The notes beneath the pieces were generated by a model. It was not told where the DNA came from, made no database searches, and was given only the letters and a program-made list of their open reading frames with translations. A stretch of 64,000 nucleotides of DNA from Leptospira ellinghausenii (lineage in GTDB: Bacteria > Spirochaetota > Leptospiria > Leptospirales > Leptospiraceae): the NCBI RefSeq assembly GCF_003114815.1, contig NZ_BFAZ01000010.1, forward strand, positions 186,001-250,000, read 5' to 3'. Every line of letters begins with the position of its first letter. Within the stretch, counting starts at the first letter, position 1. Both the position numbers and the translations under genes were made by a program. Positions 25,393 through 34,368 of this stretch are shown one piece after another.

Positions 25393-27717
25393 GTGATCCA
25401 AATTTGTATTACAAGCCGACTCAGCTCCTTACCCATCGTGGTTGCCTACAAAAAAGGTTACTTCGAAGAATTTGGAGTCAAAGTTACGCTTCACCTCAAT
25501 ACTCACCATAAAGCAATTTTACCTTTATTGGATGCTGGACGAGTGGAAGCCGGGGAAGTTCCAACAATCGCATACTTACAAGACAGTTTTTTAAAAAAAT
25601 CAAAACTCAAAAGAATCTATCGAGGAATTTATCTTTATCATTCGCCTCTCTCTTTTTATTCTAGATTTCAATTCAAACCAGAAGACTTAACCAGAAACAA
25701 AGCCTATATCCTTCCTGTTCCCCATATCAATTCCATCGAAAGATTATTCGCAGAAAAATTCCTAGAAGAATATGCACCTAAAAATCCCGTAAAGGTGCGT
25801 TATATTGACACACCAGGATTTTTAGAAGAAAAAGAATTCTTAAAACCAAACTGCTTAGGGCTTGTATCTGATCCATTTTCAAGTCCTTTCCTCCGAAACT
25901 TCCAAGACTTTGCCAATAACTTAGAACTTCCTATCTTAAAAAAGGACACGATTTATCCATCCACCTTACTTGCATTTAGCGGTGATGCCATTTTAAAAAC
26001 AGGAAGAGAAGTATCAGGAGTATTATTGGCTGTCAAAAAAGCCATCGATTTCCTTCAAAATGCAAACAAGGATTATCATGGTAATTTATGGGACGACTTA
26101 CAACTTTCTCATTTTTACCCACACTTAAGAGTAGGGGAAACAAAAAACCTACTCACCGAACATCCATTAATCCAAAAAGGAGTTTTTTCTTACCATGGTG
26201 ACGAAACAACTCTCTTCCCATTACTAAAAGATGTTTATTTTCGCTTAATTCGAAGGGTCATTCAACCAGAGGCTGTGCAAGCTGCTCTAAACTTTGAAGA
26301 AATTTTATCAGCATTGGAACCTAAAAAAGTATTCGATGTTAGAAAATTATCTAGCTTCCAAGAACCAACAAATGTGAAATTGCATGCACCTTCACAAATC
26401 AATTACCGAAAGCTAAATGCAGTAAGACACTTAATTGTTGATGTTAATTCTTTGGTTTTGGACATGCTCCAAGGAAATTATAGTTCTCGCCTTAATACGG
26501 ATGAAACACTTCAATTGGACAACAGAGTCAAAGTACTCGTAAATTCAATGTTAGACTCTTTTAATGCTAAAATTGAGTTACAAAGAGAAGAGATCACTGA
26601 ATTGGAAAATTTAATTTCGATTTTGGAAATTAAATTGGATAGATCCGCTGTTGACTTACAATACTCAGAAGAAAAATACCGTTACCTATTTGAATTTTCA
26701 AGAGAGGCGATAGCCTTAGTTGATGCTGATACAGGGAGTATCCTGGAAGCAAATAACCAATTCCGTTCTTTAACTGGATACACCAGAGGTGATATCACAA
26801 AAATGAATATCGAAGATATCATAATCGGAAACCAAGTATCCAACCAATTACGATTTGGATCCGATTTATCCTCTGATACTATGTTATCACTTCCTGATGT
26901 TGAAATTTTAGTAAAAGATGGCTCCAAACTAGAAGTAGATATCAGTTTTACTTCCATACTATTATCTCCAAAAAAGAGATACCAAGTTCAATTCCGCCCC
27001 AACTCCGAACGAAAAGAACAAGAAAGACTCCAACATGAATTTATCTCTAATGTAAGCCACGAATTACGTAGCCCGATGACGAATATTCGTGGGTACTTAG
27101 AATTTTTTAAATCTGACTCTTCGTTACCATTCAACAAAGAACACATCAATATGTTGGAAGTAATCGATAAAAACGCAAAAAGACTTAGTTTTTTAATCGA
27201 AAACCTACTAAAATTAACAACCTCACGAGAAAAAGATAAAGAAGCGGAAGTGATAGAAATTTTTGATCCAGTCCCTGTGATTGAAGATGTCATTCATATG
27301 AATTCACATCTTGCGAAAGGAAAACCAATCGAATGGGAACTTTCTTTGAAAAAAGGCCTTTTGATTCGCGGAATTAAATTCGAATTTTCGCAAATTATAA
27401 CAAACTTATATGTAAATGCCTTAAAATACACTTTCAAAGGAAAAATTGGTATCTCGTTACGCGACGCCAACGGGAAAGTGGAAATTATAGTTGAAGACAC
27501 TGGAATCGGAATTGATCCCAACTACAAAAATCAAATCTTCGATCGATTTTTCCGAATCCCATCCACAGATAATAAAAAAATAGGTGGAACGGGCCTTGGA
27601 CTTTCCATTGTTAAATCACTTGTAGAAAAGATGTCCGGAGAAATATTCGTTGAAAGTACAATGGGTGAGGGAAGTAAATTTACCATTCACTTCCCAATCA
27701 TCAATGGGAACGTTTAA
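25393..27717 (+). CDS. Hybrid sensor: cytoplasmic solute-binding-like domain, PAS, histidine kinase
   Basis: A 774-residue protein. Residues 1-230 or so look like an NMT1/SsuA-type solute-binding domain (ITSRLSSLPIVVAYKKGYFEEFGVKV, then DAGRVEAGEVPT) but have no signal peptide or membrane segment, so it would sense a small ligand in the cytoplasm. A coiled-coil linker (about 390-420) leads to a PAS domain (about 425-540). The kinase follows: phospho-acceptor His556 in SNVSHELRSPMTN, N-box VNALKYTF, G1 DTGIGI and G2 GGTGLGLSIVKS. No response regulator is adjacent. The start is GTG; no ATG fits upstream. It overlaps the convergent gene by 17 bp. Confidence 0.88.
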   Translation: MIQICITSRLSSLPIVVAYKKGYFEEFGVKVTLHLNTHHKAILPLLDAGRVEAGEVPTIAYLQDSFLKKSKLKRIYRGIYLYHSPLSFYSRFQFKPEDLTRNKAYILPVPHINSIERLFAEKFLEEYAPKNPVKVRYIDTPGFLEEKEFLKPNCLGLVSDPFSSPFLRNFQDFANNLELPILKKDTIYPSTLLAFSGDAILKTGREVSGVLLAVKKAIDFLQNANKDYHGNLWDDLQLSHFYPHLRVGETKNLLTEHPLIQKGVFSYHGDETTLFPLLKDVYFRLIRRVIQPEAVQAALNFEEILSALEPKKVFDVRKLSSFQEPTNVKLHAPSQINYRKLNAVRHLIVDVNSLVLDMLQGNYSSRLNTDETLQLDNRVKVLVNSMLDSFNAKIELQREEITELENLISILEIKLDRSAVDLQYSEEKYRYLFEFSREAIALVDADTGSILEANNQFRSLTGYTRGDITKMNIEDIIIGNQVSNQLRFGSDLSSDTMLSLPDVEILVKDGSKLEVDISFTSILLSPKKRYQVQFRPNSERKEQERLQHEFISNVSHELRSPMTNIRGYLEFFKSDSSLPFNKEHINMLEVIDKNAKRLSFLIENLLKLTTSREKDKEAEVIEIFDPVPVIEDVIHMNSHLAKGKPIEWELSLKKGLLIRGIKFEFSQIITNLYVNALKYTFKGKIGISLRDANGKVEIIVEDTGIGIDPNYKNQIFDRFFRIPSTDNKKIGGTGLGLSIVKSLVEKMSGEIFVESTMGEGSKFTIHFPIINGNV

Positions 27718-28507
27718 CCACCTTCTTCTTTTTAGGTGCTGCTTTTTTCTTTGGCGAAACTTTTGATTTTTGTTTTTCCAAAACAACGGGTTTGGAATGT
27801 AAATGGGAAGGGATGTTCTGTAAGTCTAAATTCATTTTAGACAAAAGAACCGACAATTCCATCATTTCCCTTGTACCTAAAAGTTGCATCATTGCCAATG
27901 CCTGGTTCATACCTAATTTTTTAAAAATTTCCAATACATTCGAAACACCAAAAAACTTTAGAAGGATCGGCAATTCTTCTAATCCTCTTTGTTTGATCCA
28001 TTTTTTACAATCAGCAACAGAAAGTTCATTTACCAATTGAATGATAGGCTGAAGCTGAATCTTATCAACTAACCACAAAAAATCTCGCATTGGAATTTCT
28101 TTTAGTAAAGATATCGACTTTTGAATACCGAGTGATTTTAAAACTTCAACACTTGCCTCAGGGCCTAATGTTTTTGCCAATAGACCTACATCGTGTGGAG
28201 GGATACTTTTAGATACAATGGCAAGATCCGCAATTGATAACGAATGAATGAAATAAACCAAATCATCATCATCATTTTCACGAATCATCTCCACCAAAAT
28301 TTTTTCAGGGATTTGATTCACTAACTCAACGACTGTTTCTTCACTCAATTTTTGTGTTAAAACAATGAGGCGTTCCTTCGGAACTTTTCCAGTAAGGGAA
28401 AGAAGTTTTTCGTATCCCAAATTTTTCAATATTTGAAAGGACTTTTTTGGACCCAATTTTTCTAAATACTGATACACCGTTTGTATGGTAACGAGAACTT
28501 CTTTCAT
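27701..28507 (-). CDS. Helical-repeat protein with a lysine-rich tail
   Basis: A 268-residue protein from the ATG at 28507 (a TTG at 28528 is an alternative). Residues about 5-225 are short leucine-rich helical repeats of about 23-25 residues (for example LVDKIQLQPIIQLVNELSVADCKKWI), reminiscent of MgtE-N/FliG-like superhelices. The final 30 residues are strongly basic with KKKAAPKKKKVVKRS, like the tail of histone-like proteins. The family is not recognised; a scaffold or nucleic-acid-binding role is inference. It is convergent with the sensor kinase gene. Confidence 0.7.
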   Translation of the reverse strand: MKEVLVTIQTVYQYLEKLGPKKSFQILKNLGYEKLLSLTGKVPKERLIVLTQKLSEETVVELVNQIPEKILVEMIRENDDDDLVYFIHSLSIADLAIVSKSIPPHDVGLLAKTLGPEASVEVLKSLGIQKSISLLKEIPMRDFLWLVDKIQLQPIIQLVNELSVADCKKWIKQRGLEELPILLKFFGVSNVLEIFKKLGMNQALAMMQLLGTREMMELSVLLSKMNLDLQNIPSHLHSKPVVLEKQKSKVSPKKKAAPKKKKVVKRSH

Positions 28508-28598
28508 TTGCCCCAACTTTGGATACAAACTGTCAGAATCTTGTTAAAATTCCAGAGAAATTCCTTTCAAAATCTATTAATTTTTACAAAATGGGAGA

Positions 28599-29762
28599 GT
28601 GAAACCGCGTCAACTCTGCATAACCATGTTTTTTTTCATTTTGGGAGTAATGGGGATCATTCAATTTAAAATATCTCCCTACAACCACTCACTGTCTGCA
28701 TTAATTGGGATTTGGGAAGGATTTTATGAAATCAATCCAAACTTAGTCGATCCAAATTTTGTCGTATATAAATCAGGCGGATATGATGGACAATTTTTTT
28801 ACCTACTCGCAAAAGATTTGTTTAACGATTCCGATTGGAACTTAATTGTAGATAGTTTTTATTTTCGTTACCATAGAATAGGATTATCGCTCATTTCTGG
28901 ACTTGTTTCTCATTTATTAGGCAGTGAACACTACCCACTCATAACACTTACGATTTTATTTTCGACGTTTCTATTTTCTGTATATTGTTTATACCAACTA
29001 CTTCCCGAAAAATCGAAATGGTTAGTTTTGTTTTATATCTTTTCTCCCTATTCATTAAATTCCAATTTATTATTAGTCGCTGATTCTTTTTTTGTGAGTT
29101 TAGCAATAATTAGTTATTATTTTTACACAAAAAAAAATCTAACTACCTCGTTTTTATTTTTCCTGATCACAGTCTTCACAAGGGAATTGGGGGTTTTATT
29201 TTTAGCTCCGATTGTTTTGGGAGCTCTATACCATAAACAATGGAAAGAAGTTTTTCTATTTTCCTTACCAGGCATCTTGTTTTTGGGTTTTTTGTATGTC
29301 GGATGGAAAAACTCCCCAAATCATTTAGGCACAAACCCACTTGGTTTCAAAGATATGATAGATATTCCCTTATTCGGATTTGTAAAAAGTTTTTTTGACC
29401 ATAACCAATTTCAATTCAAACTAAAAGAATTCCCCAAACTACTTTTCCTAGTATCGTTTTTAAGTATGATCATGATTTCTATCGCATCTATCAGGAACTC
29501 ATTTCAAAAGGATCTAAACATACTCGTTCCTATCCTTGGAAGTTTATTCGTCATTGCAATTGCAGAAGAGGGGTATTGGAGGTCTTTTGATAATTTGAGT
29601 AGAATGTTTACACTCATTTTACCTTTCAGTTTACTACTGGAAGGTGTAACCAAAAAATTGAGTTTTAAGATCTTTCTTGGCACTTCCATTACCTTATTTT
29701 TCTTTTTACTAGTTCGAATTTTTTTCATCACACCAACAAAGGAATATTTTTTAGCACTATGA
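28599..29762 (+). CDS. Polytopic membrane protein, glycosyltransferase-C-like
   Basis: A 387-residue protein with about nine to ten transmembrane segments. The first periplasmic loop has SGGYDGQFFYLLAKD (about residue 50) and SFYFRYHRIGLSLIS. These resemble the YDGQ...YQRI pattern of the AZOBR_p60025-like cell-surface glycopolymer family within the GT-C superfamily. It probably transfers a sugar from a lipid carrier at the inner membrane. The start is GTG at 28599 after GGGAG. It overlaps mqnD by 4 bp. Confidence 0.7.
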   Translation: MKPRQLCITMFFFILGVMGIIQFKISPYNHSLSALIGIWEGFYEINPNLVDPNFVVYKSGGYDGQFFYLLAKDLFNDSDWNLIVDSFYFRYHRIGLSLISGLVSHLLGSEHYPLITLTILFSTFLFSVYCLYQLLPEKSKWLVLFYIFSPYSLNSNLLLVADSFFVSLAIISYYFYTKKNLTTSFLFFLITVFTRELGVLFLAPIVLGALYHKQWKEVFLFSLPGILFLGFLYVGWKNSPNHLGTNPLGFKDMIDIPLFGFVKSFFDHNQFQFKLKEFPKLLFLVSFLSMIMISIASIRNSFQKDLNILVPILGSLFVIAIAEEGYWRSFDNLSRMFTLILPFSLLLEGVTKKLSFKIFLGTSITLFFFLLVRIFFITPTKEYFLAL

Positions 29763-30586
29763 TTTCACTTGCGTATTCACCTTGCCCAAATGACACTTTC
29801 CTCTTTTATCACCTGATTCGTAATACAGACTACCCGGTCAAAGAAGAACTTTACGATGTCGAAAACTTAAATGAATTTGCATTTGAAGGTAAATTCCCAG
29901 TAACTAAACTTTCGTTTGCTGCTTTTTTCCACATTATCGATAAATACATATTATTGGAAACGGGTTCTGCTTTGGGTCGAGGTTGTGGTCCACTTCTCGT
30001 CAGAAAAAAAAATACCAATACCAACTTAGAAAATTGTCAATCTTTATATATCCCAGGACAACTGACTACTGCCAATTTACTATTATCCCTTTATACAAAT
30101 GGGACACATAAACCAACTGCACTTCGTTATGATGAAATCATTCCTAAACTTTTAACGGAAGAAAACAGTTTAGGAGTGATCATTCACGAAGAAAGATTCA
30201 CATTCGAAGAAAGAGGATTGGAGAAGGTGGTTGATCTCGGTGAATGGTGGGAATCATCAACAGGATACCCAATTCCTCTTGGTGCTATTGCCATAAGAAG
30301 GGACATCCCAAGAGAAGAAGCACTCAAATTCCAATCGGAACTTCAGAAAAGCCTAAGAGATGCTTACCAAGAACCAAAAGCAATGATGGATTACATCAAG
30401 GAAAATTCTCAGAATAAAGAAGATTCCGTAATCAAAGCTCATATTGATTTATACGTGAACGAATTTACGAAATCATTGGGAAAAGAAGGACACGATGCTG
30501 TGACTTACCTTTTCCAAAGAGCGATTGAAGCAGGTTTTATCAAAAAACCCACCTCAACACTACCTTTGTTTTTAGGAGAAAGTTAA
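29759..30586 (+). CDS. mqnD: 1,4-dihydroxy-6-naphthoate synthase (futalosine pathway)
   Basis: A 275-residue enzyme of the periplasmic-binding-protein fold. The N-terminus SLAYSPCPNDTFLFYHL is diagnostic of MqnD, with later GRGCGPLLV and a catalytic-type HEERFTFEERGL. It converts cyclic dehypoxanthine futalosine to 1,4-dihydroxy-6-naphthoate for menaquinone, which fits the NDH-2 in the window. The length is normal. The ATG overlaps the previous stop (ATGA). The 3' end overlaps the convergent 836-residue gene by 15 bp. Confidence 0.95.
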   Translation: MISLAYSPCPNDTFLFYHLIRNTDYPVKEELYDVENLNEFAFEGKFPVTKLSFAAFFHIIDKYILLETGSALGRGCGPLLVRKKNTNTNLENCQSLYIPGQLTTANLLLSLYTNGTHKPTALRYDEIIPKLLTEENSLGVIIHEERFTFEERGLEKVVDLGEWWESSTGYPIPLGAIAIRRDIPREEALKFQSELQKSLRDAYQEPKAMMDYIKENSQNKEDSVIKAHIDLYVNEFTKSLGKEGHDAVTYLFQRAIEAGFIKKPTSTLPLFLGES

Positions 30587-33082
30587 GAGGCAAAGGATAT
30601 GTCCTTTATCTCGTTTGCAAGCTTCCATTGCCTTTGCCACCAACATTCCTGGTTTTAATTTGGAAGGATCCGCTTTGATCGCATGACCAGAAGTGAGTCC
30701 TGATACCAAAAGATCTCCAGGGTAAATGGGCACCTGTGTAGCATCCACGTGAAGTTTCGCCACTCCAAGAAGTGCCACTAACACGTATTCTACGCCTTTT
30801 TCTCTTTTCCCAAAAACCAGATTGGCATTTGAGACAGCAACACCGATCACATTGGTAGAGTAGGGGTGTTTGCTCCTCCCGAGAACTCCCGTTTCTTCGG
30901 TAGCCACAAGTAAATCACCAGAAGTGATAACATCTTTCCCATCGAGTCTAAAATAACGAGCGATACATTCTTCACCACCATCCTTCGTTATGCGAAGATT
31001 CCCCTCAAAAACCGACTCTCCATTAGCATAAATTGCTTTTCCAGAACCAATTAATTCATATTCAGGAATACCTTTTCCATCAACAACAATGGCAAACTCT
31101 GACTGTGAAACAAACCTACCACCTGGTGACGTTGTACCGGCACCTAAAATTCCAGCCGACCGAGTTGTTTCTTTTCCTTTGGAAATACCATAAACTCCGA
31201 TGGATTCTCCAAATCCAACAACTCCAGAACCAGAAGAGACCCCTACAAGTCCTGAACCATTTTTCGTATTTTTTCCGTAAATGATCGCATCGTTTGATTG
31301 TGGTGGAACAAATCCTTTGGAGATAGACTCAGCTTCGCCTGTAATCTTTAATAAGCCAGTATGTGAGTTAAAATCATGTTCTTTTTCGGCATATGGATGT
31401 GTATGAGGTTTTGGTTCTCTTTTATCAGACAATCTTGGATCATCGGACAATACTACCTTCCCAGGGACAGCTTCTCCATGGTTTGCCAATACAACAATAC
31501 CTGCATCGTCAAACCCTGCTTTGGCGAGACGTTTGTCGTTTCCTTGCACAACAACACCAGCTTTAGTTTCGCCTGAATGTGCGAGTTGGACAATTCCATG
31601 TGCTTCCGTATTGGCAAGTTTTAGACGTTTATCATTCCCTTGCACAACGGTATTTGATTCCTCTCCACCATTCGGAGCTAATTGTACAATTCCTTTTGCA
31701 GTGGTTGTGGCATCCTTTAACCTTGGATCGTCACCTGTTACCACTTTATCAATCGCAGTTTCACCAGCTTCCGCCAGTTGTACAAGTCCTACTGATTTTT
31801 TTGTCGCAATTTTTAATCGGGAATCATTGCCTTGGACAGCAACCCCTGGACGCGTTTCGCCATCTAACGCAAGCTCTACGATTCCTGGATGATCTGTAGA
31901 AGCATTCCGTAACCTCTCATCATCCGATTGGACGACGAGACCCGGTCTTGCTTCTCCACTCCTTGCAAGTCTCACGAGACCATGAGTGAGTTCGGTGGCG
32001 ATTTTTAGGCGTTTATCATTTCCTTGGACAACAACACCTGGTTTTTCTTCTCCATCAGATGCAAGTTCCACAATCCCACGGTATTCGGTTGTTGCATCTC
32101 TTAACCTTCTATCATTAGATTGGACAACAACACCTTCTTTTACTTCACCATCAACTGCGAGTCGAATGATCCCGGATCTTAAAACAGAAGCATAGGGAAG
32201 TGGTTCTCTGGTTGGCCCACCTGATTCCTTTTTATCTGCACTAGAGTACAATTCGAGTTCAATGACTTCGGTAGTGTATTCTTTTTTGTTAGTTTGTTTT
32301 TCATCGATAAAAACAATTTTTAAAAATCGTAAATTGACAGGTGGGAAACGCCACTTGTACCAAGTACCTGGTTCAGATAAGAAATAATTTTCCTCATGTA
32401 ACTGGTGCCAAGTTAGATCATCTTCGCTGTAATAAACAATAAACCTTTCGGGAAAATTGGTGATGGCATCGTTTTTCGTTAACATCCGAAATTCTTCAAT
32501 CCGGTTAACAGATCCCATATCCAAAATCACGTATTCATCAGCAGGTTCTTCTTTTTTCTTTGAAGACCATCCGTAATCAGGTCTTGTATCAAATAAATTT
32601 TCTTTCACATAGAGTCTATCTAACTCTGAACTAACTTGAATAGACTGAACACCACTGATTAAGATTTTTAATGGACCAAAACTAATCCGATTTTTCCCGT
32701 TACTTGCTTTTCTTGAAATTTTAGAAATAAACTTCACATAACGAGCGCTTGTTAATGAAAACAACCATTTAGCGGAAGTTTTAAATGATTTGCGAAAGGA
32801 TGATTCTTGTAAAATGGGTTCCCAATACTTACCATCATGTGATAACTCAAACCGGAAAGAATCGGGGAAAAAATCCAACCCATCCTTTCCTGGTAATAAC
32901 TCGATTCCATTAAAAAAAACAACATCGTCAAATTGGAAAATGATCGAGGAGAGAGAAGACTGTTCCTTTTCTTCAAAAAATGACAAAAACTCATTATTTT
33001 TGATTTCATACGTTCCTGTTGTGGAAACAGATTGGATGGGCAAAGAGTAGGGGTGGCTTGTGCGAATTAAATGATCTTTCAT
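30572..33082 (-). CDS. Large repeat protein: discoidin-like domains plus tail-fibre-like repeats
   Basis: An 836-residue protein with no signal peptide. Residues about 15-145 and 165-280 resemble two F5/8 type C (discoidin) domains. Residues 303-558 hold eight tandem 32-residue repeats (GIVQLA...GE...VVQGNDKRL pattern). A His-rich HTHPYAEKEHDFNSH segment follows at 560-574, as in trimeric phage tail fibres, then Gly-rich beta sequence (570-680) and a conserved-looking C-terminal domain with a KRDKGHILCLLTF end. The layout resembles a tail-fibre or receptor-binding protein, but no other phage genes are near. It lies 51 bp downstream of rep on the same strand. The function is unknown. Confidence 0.75.
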   Translation of the reverse strand: MKDHLIRTSHPYSLPIQSVSTTGTYEIKNNEFLSFFEEKEQSSLSSIIFQFDDVVFFNGIELLPGKDGLDFFPDSFRFELSHDGKYWEPILQESSFRKSFKTSAKWLFSLTSARYVKFISKISRKASNGKNRISFGPLKILISGVQSIQVSSELDRLYVKENLFDTRPDYGWSSKKKEEPADEYVILDMGSVNRIEEFRMLTKNDAITNFPERFIVYYSEDDLTWHQLHEENYFLSEPGTWYKWRFPPVNLRFLKIVFIDEKQTNKKEYTTEVIELELYSSADKKESGGPTREPLPYASVLRSGIIRLAVDGEVKEGVVVQSNDRRLRDATTEYRGIVELASDGEEKPGVVVQGNDKRLKIATELTHGLVRLARSGEARPGLVVQSDDERLRNASTDHPGIVELALDGETRPGVAVQGNDSRLKIATKKSVGLVQLAEAGETAIDKVVTGDDPRLKDATTTAKGIVQLAPNGGEESNTVVQGNDKRLKLANTEAHGIVQLAHSGETKAGVVVQGNDKRLAKAGFDDAGIVVLANHGEAVPGKVVLSDDPRLSDKREPKPHTHPYAEKEHDFNSHTGLLKITGEAESISKGFVPPQSNDAIIYGKNTKNGSGLVGVSSGSGVVGFGESIGVYGISKGKETTRSAGILGAGTTSPGGRFVSQSEFAIVVDGKGIPEYELIGSGKAIYANGESVFEGNLRITKDGGEECIARYFRLDGKDVITSGDLLVATEETGVLGRSKHPYSTNVIGVAVSNANLVFGKREKGVEYVLVALLGVAKLHVDATQVPIYPGDLLVSGLTSGHAIKADPSKLKPGMLVAKAMEACKRDKGHILCLLTFS
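31409..32176 (-). repeat. Eight tandem 96-bp (32-codon) repeats
   Basis: Within the 836-residue protein, repeats start at residues 303, 335, 367, 399, 431, 463, 495 and 527 with no length variation. Consensus elements are G-I/L-V-x-L-A, G-E, V-V-x-G/S-N/D-D-x-R-L and a short A-T/N spacer. The repeats are diverged at the protein level rather than recent identical copies. Confidence 0.9.
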
Positions 33083-33133
33083 GCGCTTTTTCAGTTATGA
33101 TTCCTTCCAAAAAATACCGTTTTTCTATTCAGT

Positions 33134-34057
33134 CTATCGAATTTCACCGACACGTGAGCCTTCTTCTTTTTCTGTAAAAACTACAAGTACAACTGGTTTT
33201 ACCCGTTCTGTGAAATACATTTGGATGATTTGGCGTAAATGCCCAAGTATCGGAGAGGTGACGATGATCACATTTCCATCTGTTGTCACCTGGATTTTTT
33301 CCAATTGGCGAAAGGATGATTCTGTCAATTGTTTCGAAGCCCAAGTCAAAAACCCAGACCAAGAAGCTGGGTGAGGAAGGCTTGATTCCTTTCCCAAATC
33401 ATGCCCAGAATTAAGCACTTCTTTTCGTTGGGCACTCACTAATTCCCTGCAAAGGGTTTGTACATACGAAACATTCGATTCCATATGGAGGTCCACAGCC
33501 TTACGATACGCCTCAAGAGCAATTTCAGGACCAAATAAATCGACAAGAGTTTCGAAGTCTTTTTTCCCTTCTTTTGAATCTCTCTTACTTTCGCTTTGGT
33601 CCTTTATTTCTGGTACATGGTTTGTATTGGATATAGTTATATTAATATGGTTAGGGGATCCATCCGTAACCCCCTTTGTTTGTGAATTGAATCCCCCAGC
33701 GGTCTCGGACTCGGCCCCCCTGAGGTGTATCGATGTATCTCCCAGAGGGGTAATTCTGGAACCCTCATAATGGAAAGAAAAATGATACCTTGTGGAAGTC
33801 CTTCCACTTCCTGGAACTTGGTAGAGTAAACCTGCTTGTGTTAATTCTTTTTTGGCAGTCACTATGGATTTTTTGGTTTTGAATCCAGTTAGGCGCATGA
33901 GGGTTTCTGTATTTGGCCAAACAGGTTTGAAGTTGTAGTCACTGAATTTTAAAAGCACAGGATACAACGTCTTTGCAGCATGGGATAACCCTGCCCAAAC
34001 ACCGGAATCGATGATGTCGGTCATCAGACGGATATAGGGATGTCGCTGGTCGCTCAA
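33134..34057 (-). CDS. Putative replication initiator (winged-helix plus DnaA-N-like domain)
   Basis: A 307-residue protein from TTG at 34057, which has GGAGGAG 6-7 bases upstream; the frame is open to an ATG at 34123 with no such site. Residues about 5-110 form a helix-turn-helix/winged-helix domain (HPYIRLMTDIIDSG, then NTETLMRLTGFKTKKSIVTAKKELTQAGLL), similar to plasmid initiators. A polar linker (about 125-190) leads to a C-terminal region of about 70 residues (SWSGFLTWASKQLTESSFRQL, then ILGHLRQIIQMYF) resembling DnaA domain I/N. There is no AAA+ domain. Its position next to parB-parA and a repeat-rich gap supports a Rep role; this is not proven. Confidence 0.75.
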   Translation of the reverse strand: MSDQRHPYIRLMTDIIDSGVWAGLSHAAKTLYPVLLKFSDYNFKPVWPNTETLMRLTGFKTKKSIVTAKKELTQAGLLYQVPGSGRTSTRYHFSFHYEGSRITPLGDTSIHLRGAESETAGGFNSQTKGVTDGSPNHINITISNTNHVPEIKDQSESKRDSKEGKKDFETLVDLFGPEIALEAYRKAVDLHMESNVSYVQTLCRELVSAQRKEVLNSGHDLGKESSLPHPASWSGFLTWASKQLTESSFRQLEKIQVTTDGNVIIVTSPILGHLRQIIQMYFTERVKPVVLVVFTEKEEGSRVGEIR

Positions 34058-34116
34058 GGAAGCTCCTCCGATTTCTGCAAAAATTAAACTAAATTTAAGC
34101 AAATAATTCGAAGGAG

Positions 34117-34145
34117 TTGACATTATCTGACATAATGTTAATTAT
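34117..34145 (+). promoter_or_regulatory. Putative rightward promoter overlapping initiator repeats
   Basis: TTGACA at 34117-34122 and AATTAT at 34140-34145, with 17 bp between. The -10 region lies inside the inverted repeat GACATAAT-GTTA-ATTATGTC (34130-34149 region). A transcript would start near 34152 and end at the terminator at 34208. Prediction from consensus only. Confidence 0.45.
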
Positions 34146-34151
34146 GTCTCA

Positions 34152-34208
34152 TCCAACAACATTCCTTCGGGAAACCCCGACCCCCTGGTGTTCCAGGGGA
34201 TTTTTTTT
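34152..34208 (+). ncRNA. Possible ~57-nt structured RNA beside rep
   Basis: The interval between the putative promoter and terminator has no reading frame and would fold into a small TCGGG/CCCGA hairpin followed by the terminator stem. It is divergent to rep and lies in the rep leader region, where plasmid control RNAs are common. It would be antisense to the rep mRNA only if the rep transcript starts upstream of 34208. Inference. Confidence 0.35.
34182..34208 (+). terminator. Rho-independent terminator, rightward
   Basis: CCCCTGG and CCAGGGG form a 7-bp GC-rich stem with a TGTT loop, followed by A and eight T residues on the + strand. No annotated + strand gene lies upstream; only the putative small RNA would use it. 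Confidence 0.75.
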
Positions 34209-34239
34209 ATATGTCGGGTTAGGGCAATGGAATGCCCCC

Positions 34240-34263
34240 ACACCTTTTCTCAAGAAAAGGTGT
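34240..34263. repeat. Perfect inverted repeat in the origin gap
   Basis: ACACCTTTTCT and AGAAAAGGTGT, 11-bp arms separated by CA. It is not followed by a T-run on either strand. It is probably a protein-binding site, possibly for Rep. Confidence 0.65.
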
Positions 34264-34368
34264 TTGCTCAAACCTATCAAAAGTTTTATTATGTCACATT
34301 ATTGTCGGATTCTGGTAACTGTCAAGTTCGTACAGTATTTTTCCCTGCTCAGGCCAAAAAATTTTTTC

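Noticed and set aside
31033..32195. Several open frames opposite the repeat region of the 836-residue protein
   Set aside because: They exist only because the 96-bp repeats keep the opposite frames open; their Ser/Thr/Pro/Trp-rich composition and lack of start signals mark them as shadows.
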